64,000 nucleotides of DNA from Lachnospiraceae bacterium (GCA_009911035.1 QXWO01000006.1:62001-126000), one strand, 5' to 3'. Shown: positions 8,285 to 17,912, numbered from the stretch's first letter. Notes: generated from the sequence alone by a model not told the origin. Made by a program: numbers and translations.

Positions 8285-9763
8285 ATGGGTTCGATTCTTG
8301 CGTTAAAAGAACTAAGTAAATTCTATCATGGAGTTATTGCTTTAAATAAAGTTTCCTGTTCATTTGAAAAAGGCGAGATACATGCACTGATTGGCGAAAA
8401 CGGGGCGGGAAAATCGACCCTGATCAAATCGGTTTCCGGGGCAATACAGTTTGACGAAGGGAGCATTGTGATCGATGGAAAGGAATTTTCTTCCATTAGG
8501 CCCGGCGAAGCCATAGATAACGGTATTGCGGTAATTTATCAGGAATTGTGTCTGATTCCGTCTATGTGCGTGGCGGAAAACATCTTTATCGGCCAGAAGA
8601 TCGGTGGAAAAAACCTAGTGGATATTGAGCAGATGCATAAAAAGTCAGCAGAGATTTTCAGGCAGCTTGGCGTGTATATCGATACCCATACGATGGTCTC
8701 CGATTTGTCAACAGCCCAGCAGCAGCTTGTGGAAATTGCAAAGGCAGTGTCAAGAAATGCCAAAGTGATCTTTATGGATGAGCCCAGCGCTACACTGGCA
8801 ATGGCGGAAGTGGAGGCCATGTTTAAGATCACCAGATCCTTAAAGGAGAAGGGGGTAACGATCATCTATGTTTCCCACCGTCTGGACGAAATATTTGAAA
8901 TCTGCGACAAGGTTACGATCATGCGTGACGGGGAGTACATCACCACAAAAAAAATAGAGGATATTACCCGGAAGCAGCTGATCAATTACATGGTAGGGCG
9001 GGAACTGGACGCTGCATGTCCGGCCAGAGATAATCCAATAGGGGAGGTGGCGCTGGAGGTGAAAAATATCACCGGAAACGGCGTCAGAGGCATCAGCCTT
9101 AAGGTGAATCACGGGGAAGTGCTTGGGATTGCCGGGCTGGTTGGCTCTGGCAGGACGGAGTTTGCAAAAGTGTTATACGGTGCAGCCAAAAAGGAATCAG
9201 GGCAGATTTTCATTGATGGGAAGGAAGTAACCATTAAGTCCCCCGAAGAAGCCATTGCCCATGGGATCGGTTTGATCCCGGAGGACAGAAAAAATGAAGG
9301 TCTTTTATTGGAATACCCCATTGACTGGAATATTTCTTTAATGTGCTTAAAGCGTCTTTCCAAACATTTCGTGATCCAGAACGACAAGGTAAAAGAAACG
9401 GTCATGAAATATTTTGACCGCATGGGCGTGAAGTCGCCAAGCATACATAATCTCGCCAAGAGTTTATCGGGAGGCAACCAGCAGAAGGTGGTGGTTGCAA
9501 AGACCCTGGCGGCCCAGACCAGCATTATTATATTTGACGAGCCTACAAGAGGAATTGACGTAGGCGCAAAGTGGGAAATCTACCAGCTTATGAACGAGCT
9601 TGCGGCGGAGGGGAATGCGATCATCATGATTTCTTCCGACATGGAGGAAGTGCTTGGGATGAGCGACAGAATCATTGTATTTCATGAAGGAAAAGTCAGC
9701 GGGGAGCTGGACAAAGAAAATTTCAGCCAGAGTAATGTTATGACCTATGCATCGGGATTATAG
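8285..9763 (+). CDS. RbsA/MglA-type sugar ABC transporter ATPase (two NBDs)
   Basis: Intact double-ATPase subunit of 492 residues, the normal size. The first domain has Walker A GENGAGKST at 37-45, signature LSTAQQQ and Walker B VIFMDEPSA. The second has GLVGSGRTE, LSGGNQQK and IIIFDEPTRGIDVG. The second Walker A carries Arg instead of Lys, which is normal in this family. It lies between the binding protein and the permease and powers import by the permease encoded at 9805. It is the functional counterpart of the degenerate copy at 3154-4464. Confidence 0.93.
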   Translation: MGSILALKELSKFYHGVIALNKVSCSFEKGEIHALIGENGAGKSTLIKSVSGAIQFDEGSIVIDGKEFSSIRPGEAIDNGIAVIYQELCLIPSMCVAENIFIGQKIGGKNLVDIEQMHKKSAEIFRQLGVYIDTHTMVSDLSTAQQQLVEIAKAVSRNAKVIFMDEPSATLAMAEVEAMFKITRSLKEKGVTIIYVSHRLDEIFEICDKVTIMRDGEYITTKKIEDITRKQLINYMVGRELDAACPARDNPIGEVALEVKNITGNGVRGISLKVNHGEVLGIAGLVGSGRTEFAKVLYGAAKKESGQIFIDGKEVTIKSPEEAIAHGIGLIPEDRKNEGLLLEYPIDWNISLMCLKRLSKHFVIQNDKVKETVMKYFDRMGVKSPSIHNLAKSLSGGNQQKVVVAKTLAAQTSIIIFDEPTRGIDVGAKWEIYQLMNELAAEGNAIIMISSDMEEVLGMSDRIIVFHEGKVSGELDKENFSQSNVMTYASGL

Positions 9764-9804
9764 CAGTATCGCAGGGACAAATTGTGTTATGCGGAGGTAT
9801 AAAA

Positions 9805-10818
9805 ATGAAGACAAATAAAATCAACAACTTTTTAAAAAATAATGTGGCGTGGGTCATTTTGATTCTGATCTGTGTTATTTTTACCATTATGAATTCACGG
9901 TTCTTAACTTTTAGAAATATCAGGACAGTTTTAGACCAGAATGCGTATCTGATCGTGGCATCATGCGGTATCGTCCTGATCCAGATGTCGGGAAACCTGG
10001 ATATTTCCATAGGCTATCAGATGTCTATCATAGGGGTGGTGTGTGCAACTTTGATGACCACGACGGGACTGCCGATTCTGCTTGTGATCCTGACAGGGGT
10101 ACTGCTGGGAATGGCCATGAGCGCATTTAACTGCTGGCTTGCCAAAAGACTCCAGTTGTCCTGGCTGATCGTATCACTGGCAACACAGAATATTTTCCTG
10201 GGGATCTCTTTTCTGTATTCCAGCTCCCGGACGATCAATGACTTCCCGGCTTCTTTTAAGTTTCTGGGACAGGGGTATTTAGGGCCGGTACCCTTTGCAA
10301 TCGTGATTGCGGCCGTTTCCTTTTTGGTCATGGATTTTGTCCTGTCAAAAACCTATTTTGGAAGATATATTTATGCCCTGGGAGGAAATGAGGAGGCCAC
10401 CCGTCTGGCTGGAATCAATGTGGGCAGAATGAAGTACAGCATTTCTCTTATTTCCGGTGCGTTTGTGGGACTTTCTGCCTTGATGCTTATTTCACGTATG
10501 TCCTCCGCACAGTCAGGCATTGGACCGGGCACAGAGTTTACGGTGATCACGGCAATCTTTTTAGGCGGCGTAAGCATCCGCGGCGGGGAAGGCAAGCTGT
10601 CAAGCGTACTGGCAGGCGTGCTGCTTCTTGGAGTTTTGACAAACGGAATGCAGCTTTCCGGCATTGACACCTACTGGCAGTCCATATGTAAAGGTATTCT
10701 GATGATTGCGGCAATTGCCTTTGATGTATACCAGCTTGGAAGACGGCAGAAGGTGAAACGGGAAGAAATTGCCATGATGGAAAATAATAAAAACATGGAA
10801 GATAAAATAAAAGCATAA
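9805..10818 (+). CDS. RbsC-type sugar ABC transporter permease
   Basis: Membrane permease of the branched-chain/ribose superfamily, 337 residues with about ten hydrophobic segments. Family landmarks are GNLDISIGYQM, the cytoplasmic loop GGNEEATRLAGINV that contacts the ATPase, and TAIFLGGVSIRGGEG. ATG 9805 follows GCGGAGG; an in-frame ATG 21 bases upstream lacks a ribosome binding site. One permease gene serves the whole transporter, as a homodimer in this family. The esterase gene begins 15 bases downstream, so the two are probably co-transcribed. Confidence 0.92.
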   Translation: MKTNKINNFLKNNVAWVILILICVIFTIMNSRFLTFRNIRTVLDQNAYLIVASCGIVLIQMSGNLDISIGYQMSIIGVVCATLMTTTGLPILLVILTGVLLGMAMSAFNCWLAKRLQLSWLIVSLATQNIFLGISFLYSSSRTINDFPASFKFLGQGYLGPVPFAIVIAAVSFLVMDFVLSKTYFGRYIYALGGNEEATRLAGINVGRMKYSISLISGAFVGLSALMLISRMSSAQSGIGPGTEFTVITAIFLGGVSIRGGEGKLSSVLAGVLLLGVLTNGMQLSGIDTYWQSICKGILMIAAIAFDVYQLGRRQKVKREEIAMMENNKNMEDKIKA

Positions 10819-10833
10819 TTGGGAGGAGAAGTA

Positions 10834-11640
10834 ATGTCGATATTTCAATGTAACTTTTTTTCTAAATGTCTGGGAAATTTTGTGGATGTAACAGTATACG
10901 TTCCTTCTTATCACAATGGTGATATATCTATGGGGAATCTTCCCTTGGAGAAAATTTACAATAAGGAGCAGAGGTTTAAGACGATTTATCTGCTTCACGG
11001 GATGCTGGACGATCACTCAAGCTGGATGAGATGGTCCATGGTGGAAGAACAGGCGGAGAAATACAGATTTGCGCTGGTGATGCCTTCCGGCCAGAACGGA
11101 TTTTACATAAATGCGGTACACGGACTTGCCTACTATGATTTTATCAATGAAGAGCTTCCGCTCTGGGCGGAACTGAACTTTCCGCTGCTGGAAGGGAGGG
11201 AGAACCGTTTTATTGCAGGGCTGTCAATGGGCGGCTATGGGGCAATGCGGCACGGGCTGGCCAATCCCGGACGGTATGCGGCGGTAGGGGCCTTTTCCGG
11301 TGCACTGGACATTATAGGGCTTTCGGATATTCTTAAGACGATTCCTGACATGCGTAATATCATTGACTATGATAGTCTGTTTGGCGGAATTGAAAATATA
11401 AAAGGCACGGACAATGATTTATATGCGCTGGCAGACAAATGCAGAAAAGAAAACAGGGAGCTTCCGAAGATCTATATCACGTGCGGCACGGAAGATGCCA
11501 TCTGCATTGCCATGGACAGGGAGTTTAAGGACGCGTTGACGGACAAAGGGTATGATGTCACCTACTTTGAGATGCCGGGCGTACATGAATGGAAAGTATG
11601 GAACGAGAGCATCCGGAGATTTATGGAACTGATAAGCTGA
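10834..11640 (+). CDS. Putative carbohydrate esterase (esterase D family)
   Basis: Alpha/beta hydrolase of 268 residues in the PF00756 family, which includes S-formylglutathione hydrolases, tributyrin esterases and feruloyl/acetyl-xylan esterases. The nucleophile is Ser131 in GLSMGGYG, the acid is likely the Asp in CGTED, and the base is His251 in GVHEW. YLLHGMLDD forms the oxyanion region. There is no signal peptide, so it acts in the cytoplasm. ATG 10834 follows GGGAGGAG. Between a sugar importer and a GH3 enzyme, it may remove acyl groups from imported oligosaccharides; the true substrate is not shown. Confidence 0.85.
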   Translation: MSIFQCNFFSKCLGNFVDVTVYVPSYHNGDISMGNLPLEKIYNKEQRFKTIYLLHGMLDDHSSWMRWSMVEEQAEKYRFALVMPSGQNGFYINAVHGLAYYDFINEELPLWAELNFPLLEGRENRFIAGLSMGGYGAMRHGLANPGRYAAVGAFSGALDIIGLSDILKTIPDMRNIIDYDSLFGGIENIKGTDNDLYALADKCRKENRELPKIYITCGTEDAICIAMDREFKDALTDKGYDVTYFEMPGVHEWKVWNESIRRFMELIS

Positions 11641-11665
11641 AGATACAAGGAAAGGATTTGTATTT

Positions 11666-14158
11666 ATGGAAAATATATGCACGCTGGTGGGGACAGCCAG
11701 TCAGGCAGTCAGACCCTATGAGACAGAGCACCGGAAGGTGGCAAGAAAGGCCGCAGCCGAAGGGATGGTCCTTTTAAAGAACGAAAACAATCTGCTGCCC
11801 ATAGAAAAGAGCAAAAAGATCGCACTGTACGGGGCAGGGGCAGCGGTTACGATCAAAGGCGGCATGGGTTCCGGGGATGTGAACGCAAGGGAAACCGTCA
11901 GCATTTATCAGGGGCTGGTAAATGCAGGATATGAAATCACCACACAGCAGTGGATTCATGACTATGAGCAGACATACCGGGAAGCCCGTCTTAAATGGCG
12001 ACAGGAAATATGGGATAAAGAGGACTCCTATCCACCGGGGCAGATAATGAATCTGTTCAATGCCTATTCATCCACGCCGTTTCTGATTCCTACCGGGGAA
12101 ATGCCTGAAAAGACAGACACGGATACGGCAGTTTTCGTTTTAAGCCGAAATGCCGGAGAAGGAAAAGACCGCCTTTTTAAGGAGGGGGATTACTTTATTT
12201 CAGCAAAGGAAGAAGAAATTCTGGCAAAAGTATGCGAAATTTACCCTCATGTTCTGCTGGCATTAAATACCGGCGGGATCATGGATATGAAGTTTGCCGA
12301 TAAATATAAGGAAATTGAGGGAATTTTGTATGTACAGCAGCCGGGCATGGAAGGCGGGAACGCGGTGGCGGATATTATCAGCGGCGCCGTCACGCCCTCC
12401 GGTAAAATGACAGACACATGGGCACACGATTATTATCATTACCCCAATGCCAAAACCTTTTCCCACAATAACGGGGACACAGAGCATGAGGAGTATTATG
12501 AGGGTATTTATGTGGGATACCGGTATTTTGATACCTATGATATTCCGTTTAGGTACGGGTTTGGCTTCGGACTTTCTTACACCACCTTTGATTTGCAGGC
12601 GGCAGGTATCGGGAAGAAGGACTTTGGCACGTCCAAGGCCGGAATATCCGTGAAAGCGGTGGTGACCAATCAGGGAAAAATCTACAGAGGAAAAGAAGTG
12701 GTGCAGGTATATATCTGTCCTCCCCAAGATAGGGCGGCGAAAGAGTACAGAAAGCTTGCAGGATTTGGAAAGACAGGGGTGTTGCTTCCCGGTGAAAGCA
12801 AGACCATGGAAATTGACTTTCCGGTTTCCGCCCTCGCCTATTTTGATGAAAAAGCAGGAGCATGGGTAATTGAAAAAGGCATCTATGGCGTATTTGCCGG
12901 GAGAAGCATTTCCGACAGCTTTCTGGCAGGCTCCATACAGGTGGAGGATGATATTATAATTGCAAAGACGGAACATGTATGTCCCCTCCGGGGAAAAATA
13001 AATGAACTGGAAGGGGATGCAGAAAGGTCGAATCGCAAAAGGGATAAATGGCTGGGTGAGATATCCGGAAAGCCAGCCCTTTCCATAAAGCAGGAGGATG
13101 TGGTATCTGAAGAATATGTGTATTCCCCTTCCTATGAAGATATGCCCCGGGAGGTAAGGGCCTTTGTGGATACCCTGACAGAAGAACAGTTGATTTTGCT
13201 TGCCACAGGAAATATTGGAAGAAGGCAGGAGGCTGCCATTGGTTCTGCGGGGGTCCGTGTCCCCGGTTCAGCAGGGGAAACCAGCGGCTGTGCGTTAGAA
13301 CAGGGGCTTGTGCCTATTGCGTTGGCGGATGGTCCGGCGGGACTGCGGCTGAATCAGACCTATCGGGTAAAGGATGGCTGGATACAGCCCGGTCCCTGGG
13401 GGATGTCACTGGAAAACGGGTTTTTGTGCAGAGACAATGCTGGTCAAGAGGGGACAGTTTATTATCAGTACTGCACAGCCTTTCCTGCAGGCACACTGCT
13501 TGCCCAGAGCTGGGATATCAAGCTGGTGGAAGCGTGCGGCGCTGCGGTGGCAGAGGAAATGCGGGAATTTCAGATAACTTTGTGGCTGGCTCCGGGAATG
13601 AATATCCACAGGAATCCCCTCTGCGGCAGGAATTATGAATACTATTCCGAAGACCCGGTAGTCAGCGGAAAAATAGCGGCGGCAATGACCAAGGGCGTCC
13701 AGCAGGTAAAAGGATGCGGCACTACAATTAAGCATTTTGCATGTAATAATCAGGAAGATAACCGGATGGGGTCAGACAGCATGATAGGAGAGCGGGCCCT
13801 GCGGGAGATTTACCTGAGGGGATTTGAAATTGCCATTAAGGAATCCCATCCCAAGGCAATGATGACAAGCTACAATCTGATAAACGGCATACATGCGGCC
13901 AACAATTATGACCTTTGTACCAAAGTCGCCAGAAATGAGTGGAATTATAAAGGATTGATCATGACAGACTGGACAACCACCATGCAGGGAGACGGCTGTA
14001 CGGCGGCAGGCTGTATGCGGGCAGGGAACGATATTGTCATGCCGGGCTGCATGGAAGACCATGAAAACTTAAGACAGGAGTTGTCAGAAGGAAAACTGGA
14101 TATCCGGGATCTAAAAAGGTCTGTATCACGGCTGGTGAATCTGCTGTGGCAGCATTGA
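11666..14158 (+). CDS. GH3 beta-glycosidase with permuted domain order
   Basis: Cytoplasmic glycoside hydrolase family 3 enzyme of 830 residues without a signal peptide. The order is reversed from most GH3 enzymes. The (alpha/beta) sandwich comes first (EGMVLLKNENNLLPI near 30-50), then a fibronectin-III-like domain (YGFGFGLSYTTF onward), and the TIM barrel is last (LAPGMNIHRNPLCGRNYEYYSEDP, then IKHFACNNQE). The nucleophile is probably Asp768 in GLIMTDW. Permuted GH3 beta-glucosidases are known in rumen and gut clostridia such as Ruminococcus albus and Butyrivibrio. It closes the sugar-transporter operon and probably cleaves the imported beta-glycoside; glucosidase versus xylosidase is undecided. 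Confidence 0.9.
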   Translation: MENICTLVGTASQAVRPYETEHRKVARKAAAEGMVLLKNENNLLPIEKSKKIALYGAGAAVTIKGGMGSGDVNARETVSIYQGLVNAGYEITTQQWIHDYEQTYREARLKWRQEIWDKEDSYPPGQIMNLFNAYSSTPFLIPTGEMPEKTDTDTAVFVLSRNAGEGKDRLFKEGDYFISAKEEEILAKVCEIYPHVLLALNTGGIMDMKFADKYKEIEGILYVQQPGMEGGNAVADIISGAVTPSGKMTDTWAHDYYHYPNAKTFSHNNGDTEHEEYYEGIYVGYRYFDTYDIPFRYGFGFGLSYTTFDLQAAGIGKKDFGTSKAGISVKAVVTNQGKIYRGKEVVQVYICPPQDRAAKEYRKLAGFGKTGVLLPGESKTMEIDFPVSALAYFDEKAGAWVIEKGIYGVFAGRSISDSFLAGSIQVEDDIIIAKTEHVCPLRGKINELEGDAERSNRKRDKWLGEISGKPALSIKQEDVVSEEYVYSPSYEDMPREVRAFVDTLTEEQLILLATGNIGRRQEAAIGSAGVRVPGSAGETSGCALEQGLVPIALADGPAGLRLNQTYRVKDGWIQPGPWGMSLENGFLCRDNAGQEGTVYYQYCTAFPAGTLLAQSWDIKLVEACGAAVAEEMREFQITLWLAPGMNIHRNPLCGRNYEYYSEDPVVSGKIAAAMTKGVQQVKGCGTTIKHFACNNQEDNRMGSDSMIGERALREIYLRGFEIAIKESHPKAMMTSYNLINGIHAANNYDLCTKVARNEWNYKGLIMTDWTTTMQGDGCTAAGCMRAGNDIVMPGCMEDHENLRQELSEGKLDIRDLKRSVSRLVNLLWQH

Positions 14159-14183
14159 ACTTCCCCGGCTCCTATGCTACACT
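14155..14183 (+). promoter_or_regulatory. Promoter of the molybdenum hydroxylase operon
   Basis: TTGAAC (14155-14160) overlaps the stop codon of the GH3 gene. Seventeen bases on lies TACACT (14178-14183), preceded by TGC, an extended -10. It is about 60 bases before the FAD-subunit start, so the hydroxylase genes can be transcribed separately from the sugar operon. Confidence 0.45.
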
Positions 14184-14245
14184 TATAGCAGGTATCAGGT
14201 GTTGTTACTTGCTGTAAAAGAAAGCGTTAAAGGAGAGATCCACTT

Positions 14246-15070
14246 ATGATAACAATAAGGAACTATAAGAAGGCCGAAAGCCTTGAGGAGGCGTGGCGGC
14301 TGAACCAGCAGAAAAGCAACCGCATCATTGGCGGTATGCTCTGGCTGAAAATGGGAAAAGGGACGGTGCAGACTGCCATTGACTTATCCGGCCTGTCTCT
14401 GGACCAGATAGAGGAAACGGAAGGAGAGATCAGGATAGGGTGTATGGTTTCCCTGCGCCAGTTAGAGTTACATGCAGGACTGGATGCCTATACAGGGGGC
14501 GCCATGAAAGAGGCTCTGCGTCATATTGTGGGGGTTCAGTTCAGAAATCTTGCTACGGCAGGGGGGAGTATTTTCGGGCGGTTCGGGTTCTCCGACGTAC
14601 TTACCATGTTCCTTGCCATGGACAGTTATGTGGAATTATATAAAGGCGGCATTGTACCCATGAGGGAGTTTGCAGGCGGTGGATTTGACCGGGATGTGCT
14701 GGTGCGCATCCTGGTCAGGAAGCTGCCTGCTTCTTTCCATTACAGCAGTGTGCGTAACACCCGGACAGACTTTCCGGTGCTGACCTGCGCGGCGGTCCGG
14801 TTTGACACAGAAACAGGGTCGGACCACCGCTTTGCCATAGGGGCCCGTCCCGGCAGGGCAATTGTGATTGAAGATGGGGACGGGATACTTTCGGGCGGAT
14901 TTACAGCCCATGAAAGCAGAGAGGAACAGGCGTGCGCCTTTGGGGAATATGCCGCTGCTCATGTGCCTGCAGGCAGCAATATGCGGGGCAGCGCCGGGTA
15001 CAGGAAGCATCTTGTGAAGGTGCTTACACAGCGGGCGGTATTACAGATAGGAGGTGCGGCGGGATGTTGA
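14246..15070 (+). CDS. Molybdenum hydroxylase FAD-binding subunit (XdhB/CoxM type)
   Basis: Medium subunit of a xanthine dehydrogenase/aldehyde oxidase family enzyme, 274 residues. It binds FAD and passes electrons from the iron-sulfur subunit to the acceptor. The N-terminal FAD_binding_5 domain contains IIGGMLWLKM and the flavin motif RNLATAGGSIFGRFGFSDV; a CO-dehydrogenase flavoprotein C-terminal domain follows from about residue 165. The gene starts after AAAGGAG and overlaps the next gene by 7 bases. The canonical XDH sequence TxGGN is GGSIFGRF here, so substrate and acceptor may differ from true xanthine dehydrogenase. Confidence 0.85.
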   Translation: MITIRNYKKAESLEEAWRLNQQKSNRIIGGMLWLKMGKGTVQTAIDLSGLSLDQIEETEGEIRIGCMVSLRQLELHAGLDAYTGGAMKEALRHIVGVQFRNLATAGGSIFGRFGFSDVLTMFLAMDSYVELYKGGIVPMREFAGGGFDRDVLVRILVRKLPASFHYSSVRNTRTDFPVLTCAAVRFDTETGSDHRFAIGARPGRAIVIEDGDGILSGGFTAHESREEQACAFGEYAAAHVPAGSNMRGSAGYRKHLVKVLTQRAVLQIGGAAGC

Positions 15071-15531
15071 TCACAGTGGAACTGAACGGGAAAAACGTGT
15101 GTGCAGAGGTGGAAGCAGATACGCTTCTCATAGACTTTGTAAGGGATCATGGGTGTTACAGTGTTAAGCGCGGCTGTGAAACCTCCAACTGCGGGCTGTG
15201 CACGGTGTTTCTGGAGGATAAGCCGGTTCTGTCCTGCTCGGTTTTGGCAGTGCGGGCAGATGGGAAGAAGGTAACGACCTTAGAAGGGATGCAGGAGGAA
15301 GCGGAGCAGTTTGGCGCGTTCATTGCAGACCAGGGGGCGGAACAGTGCGGTTTCTGCAATCCCGGATTTGTGATGAATGCCCTGGCGCTTTTCAGGGAAA
15401 ACCCGGAGCCCGGAGAGGAAGAGATCAAGGAGTATCTGGCAGGGAATCTGTGCCGCTGTTCCGGCTATGAGGGACAGCTAAGGGGGATTTTAGCATTTTT
15501 GGAATGGCGGAAAAAGGAGGGGCGCTCATGA
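15064..15531 (+). CDS. Molybdenum hydroxylase [2Fe-2S] subunit (XdhC/CoxS type)
   Basis: Small electron-transfer subunit of 155 residues with two [2Fe-2S] clusters. The plant-ferredoxin-type cluster is bound by GCETSNCGLC and the later Cys in VLSC. The second, helical-domain cluster uses QCGFCNPG and LCRCSGY. ATG 15064 is chosen because AGGAGG lies 8 bases upstream and MLITVELNGK is the usual N-terminus; the longer frame from 14932 encodes an unrelated extension inside the FAD-subunit gene. It overlaps both neighbours, showing tight translational coupling in the order FAD, FeS, Mo subunit. Confidence 0.92.
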   Translation: MLITVELNGKNVCAEVEADTLLIDFVRDHGCYSVKRGCETSNCGLCTVFLEDKPVLSCSVLAVRADGKKVTTLEGMQEEAEQFGAFIADQGAEQCGFCNPGFVMNALALFRENPEPGEEEIKEYLAGNLCRCSGYEGQLRGILAFLEWRKKEGRS

Positions 15532-17810
15532 ATACAGTAAACAGACCTGTCCGTAAAAAGGATGCCATGCAGCTTTTGACAGGGCAGCCGGTATATACCG
15601 ATGACATTGCACCGAAGGACTGCCTGATTGTGAAGCTTCTGCGCTCGCCCTATGCCAGTGCGGTCATCAAGGATATTGAGACGGATATTGCCATGAAGAT
15701 TCCCGGCATAGAGGCAGTTTACACGTGGAAAGACGTGTCCCAGGAGGAACGGCGGTTTACGCTGGCAGGGCAGACTTACCCGGAGCCAAGTCCTTATGAC
15801 AGGCTGCTTTTAGACCGCAGGGTACGGTACGTGGGAGATCCGGTGGCAATCGTGGCAGGAGCGGATGATAAATGTGTGGACAAGGCTTTGTCGCTGATCA
15901 GGGTGGAATATGAGGTTCTGGACCCGATTCTGGATTTCCGTAAGGCGCTGGACAATCCGGTGCTGGTCCACCCGGAAGAAAACTGGGAAAGCCTTTGCCC
16001 AGTAGGAGCAGACAATAAGCGAAACCTCTGTGCCCACGACGAATCTTCCCAGGGAGATATTGAAAAGGTACTGGGAGAGTGCGAGATCGTCCTTGACAGG
16101 GTATATCACACGAAAGCCTGCCAGCAGACCATGATGGAGACCTTCCGCACTTTTTGCACCATAGATACTTACGGGCGGCTTTCAGTGGTGAGCTCCACCC
16201 AGATTGTGTTTCACTGCAGGAGGATCATTGCCAATGCCCTGCATATCCCCAAGTCCATGGTGCGTGTCAGCAAGCCGCGGATCGGCGGGGGCTTTGGAGC
16301 CAAGCAGACGTCTATTTCGGAGATTTATCCGGCTTTTGTCACCTGGAAAACGAAAAAGCCCTCTAAGATCGTTTTTTCCAGAGAGGAATCCATGACGGCA
16401 TCCACGCCCCGCCATGAGATGGAAATGCATGTGCGTCTGGGGGCTATGAAGGACGGCCGTATCCGGGGGATCGATCTGTACACCCTTTCCAATACAGGGG
16501 CCTACGGAGAGCACGGGCCTACCACTGTGGGACTTTCCGGGCACAAGTCCATTCCTTTATATGGAAAAGCGGAAGCCTTCCGGTTCGTCAGTGATGTGGT
16601 TTACACCAATGTGATGTCCGCAGGGGCTTACCGGGGGTATGGGGCTACCCAGGGATTGTTTGCGGTGGAGTCGGCAGTCAATGAACTGGCGGCTATGCTT
16701 CACATGGACCCGATCCGTCTGCGGGAGCAGAACATTGTGCGGCAGGGGGATGTGATGCCTGCTTATTACGGACAGGAAAATACAAGCTGTGCCCTTGACA
16801 GGTGCCTTGCAAAGGTGCGTGAGATGATCAAGTGGGATGAGATTTATCCGGCAAAAGATATGGGAAACGGAAAAGTACGCAGTGTGGGCATGGGCATGGC
16901 CATGCAGGGTTCCGGTATTTCCGGCGTGGATGTGGGAAGCGCTGTCCTTAAGCTGGGAGATGAGGGGATCTATAATTTGCTGATTGGCGCTGCAGACATG
17001 GGGACCGGATGCGATACCATACTGGCCCAGATCGCGGCGGAAGTGCTGGACTGCGGGATGGAGGACATTATAGTGTTTGGGGCGGATACCGATGCTTCAC
17101 CTTATGATTCCGGCTCCTATGCCTCCAGCACCACTTATGTAACCGGAAAGGCCGTGGAAAACTGTGCCCTGAAGCTGCGGGAGCAGATATGCCGTCTGGG
17201 GGCAAGGCTTCTTGGCTGTGAATATGATCAGGTTGAGTTTGACGGTAAGGAAGTGATTTGGGACGGGGAGCATAAAGTATCCCTAAAGGACATTGCAACT
17301 GCATCCATGTGCGGTAATGATATCCTGCTGGAAGCGTCAGCCACCCATAGTTCGCCTATTTCACCGCCGCCCTTTATGGCAGGCGCGGCGGAAATCGAGA
17401 TGGATCTATTGACCGGAGAGACGAAAGTGGTCAATTTCGCGGCGGCTGTGGACTGCGGCACGCCTATTAACCCCAATCTGGCGAGGGTACAGGCGGAGGG
17501 CGGCATTTTGCAGGGAATCGGCATGGCCCTTACGGAAAACATCACTTATGACGGTAAGGGGCGTGTGCTTGAAAATTCCCTGATGCAGTACAAGATCCCT
17601 GCAAGGGTGGACACAGGGCGCATACAGGTGGCCTTTGAAAACAGCTATGAGGAGACAGGCCCTTTCGGGGCCAAGTCTATCGGGGAAGTGGTGATCAATA
17701 CCCCCCTGCCTGCAGTGGCGGATGCGGTTTATAACGCATCGGGCCTGCGGTTCAGGGAACTGCCCATTACCCCCTGCCAGATCGCCATGGGACGTATCAG
17801 GGAAGAATAG
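15528..17810 (+). CDS. Molybdenum hydroxylase large, molybdopterin-binding subunit
   Basis: Catalytic subunit of the xanthine dehydrogenase/aldehyde oxidase family, 760 residues. Visible landmarks are the Mo-site loop PRIGGGFGAKQT, GAYRGYGATQG (the XDH RGFGxPQ region), QAEGGILQGIGMAL, and the catalytic glutamate, about Glu720, in FGAKSIGEV. ATG 15528 follows AAGGAGG and overlaps the previous stop by 4 bases. Members hydroxylate purines, aldehydes or N-heterocycles. No XdhC-type maturation factor, MocA-like gene or purine gene lies nearby, so the substrate is open. No in-frame UGA was seen, hence no selenocysteine. Confidence 0.9.
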   Translation: MNTVNRPVRKKDAMQLLTGQPVYTDDIAPKDCLIVKLLRSPYASAVIKDIETDIAMKIPGIEAVYTWKDVSQEERRFTLAGQTYPEPSPYDRLLLDRRVRYVGDPVAIVAGADDKCVDKALSLIRVEYEVLDPILDFRKALDNPVLVHPEENWESLCPVGADNKRNLCAHDESSQGDIEKVLGECEIVLDRVYHTKACQQTMMETFRTFCTIDTYGRLSVVSSTQIVFHCRRIIANALHIPKSMVRVSKPRIGGGFGAKQTSISEIYPAFVTWKTKKPSKIVFSREESMTASTPRHEMEMHVRLGAMKDGRIRGIDLYTLSNTGAYGEHGPTTVGLSGHKSIPLYGKAEAFRFVSDVVYTNVMSAGAYRGYGATQGLFAVESAVNELAAMLHMDPIRLREQNIVRQGDVMPAYYGQENTSCALDRCLAKVREMIKWDEIYPAKDMGNGKVRSVGMGMAMQGSGISGVDVGSAVLKLGDEGIYNLLIGAADMGTGCDTILAQIAAEVLDCGMEDIIVFGADTDASPYDSGSYASSTTYVTGKAVENCALKLREQICRLGARLLGCEYDQVEFDGKEVIWDGEHKVSLKDIATASMCGNDILLEASATHSSPISPPPFMAGAAEIEMDLLTGETKVVNFAAAVDCGTPINPNLARVQAEGGILQGIGMALTENITYDGKGRVLENSLMQYKIPARVDTGRIQVAFENSYEETGPFGAKSIGEVVINTPLPAVADAVYNASGLRFRELPITPCQIAMGRIREE

Positions 17811-17912
17811 GAAAAGAGCCAAAAGACAAGTTCTATCGCTGTACGGCAGAAAGACCAAAAAGAATAACAGTCAAATAATTTTGACAAAAAAATTCCGGAT
17901 TTTGCCATAAAC

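Noticed and set aside
12263-12976. 237-codon minus-strand frame inside the GH3 gene
   Set aside because: No ribosome binding site or domain; the plus-strand GH3 reading is continuous and motif-rich here.
14205-14240. Catabolite-responsive element (GAAAGCGTTAAAG) before the hydroxylase operon
   Set aside because: It matches only the centre of the cre consensus, lacks the flanking TG...CA pair, and lies too far downstream of the promoter to be persuasive.
14932-15063. N-terminal extension of the molybdenum hydroxylase FeS subunit
   Set aside because: The extra 44 residues are out-of-frame FAD-subunit sequence; ATG 15064 has AGGAGG and the family N-terminus.
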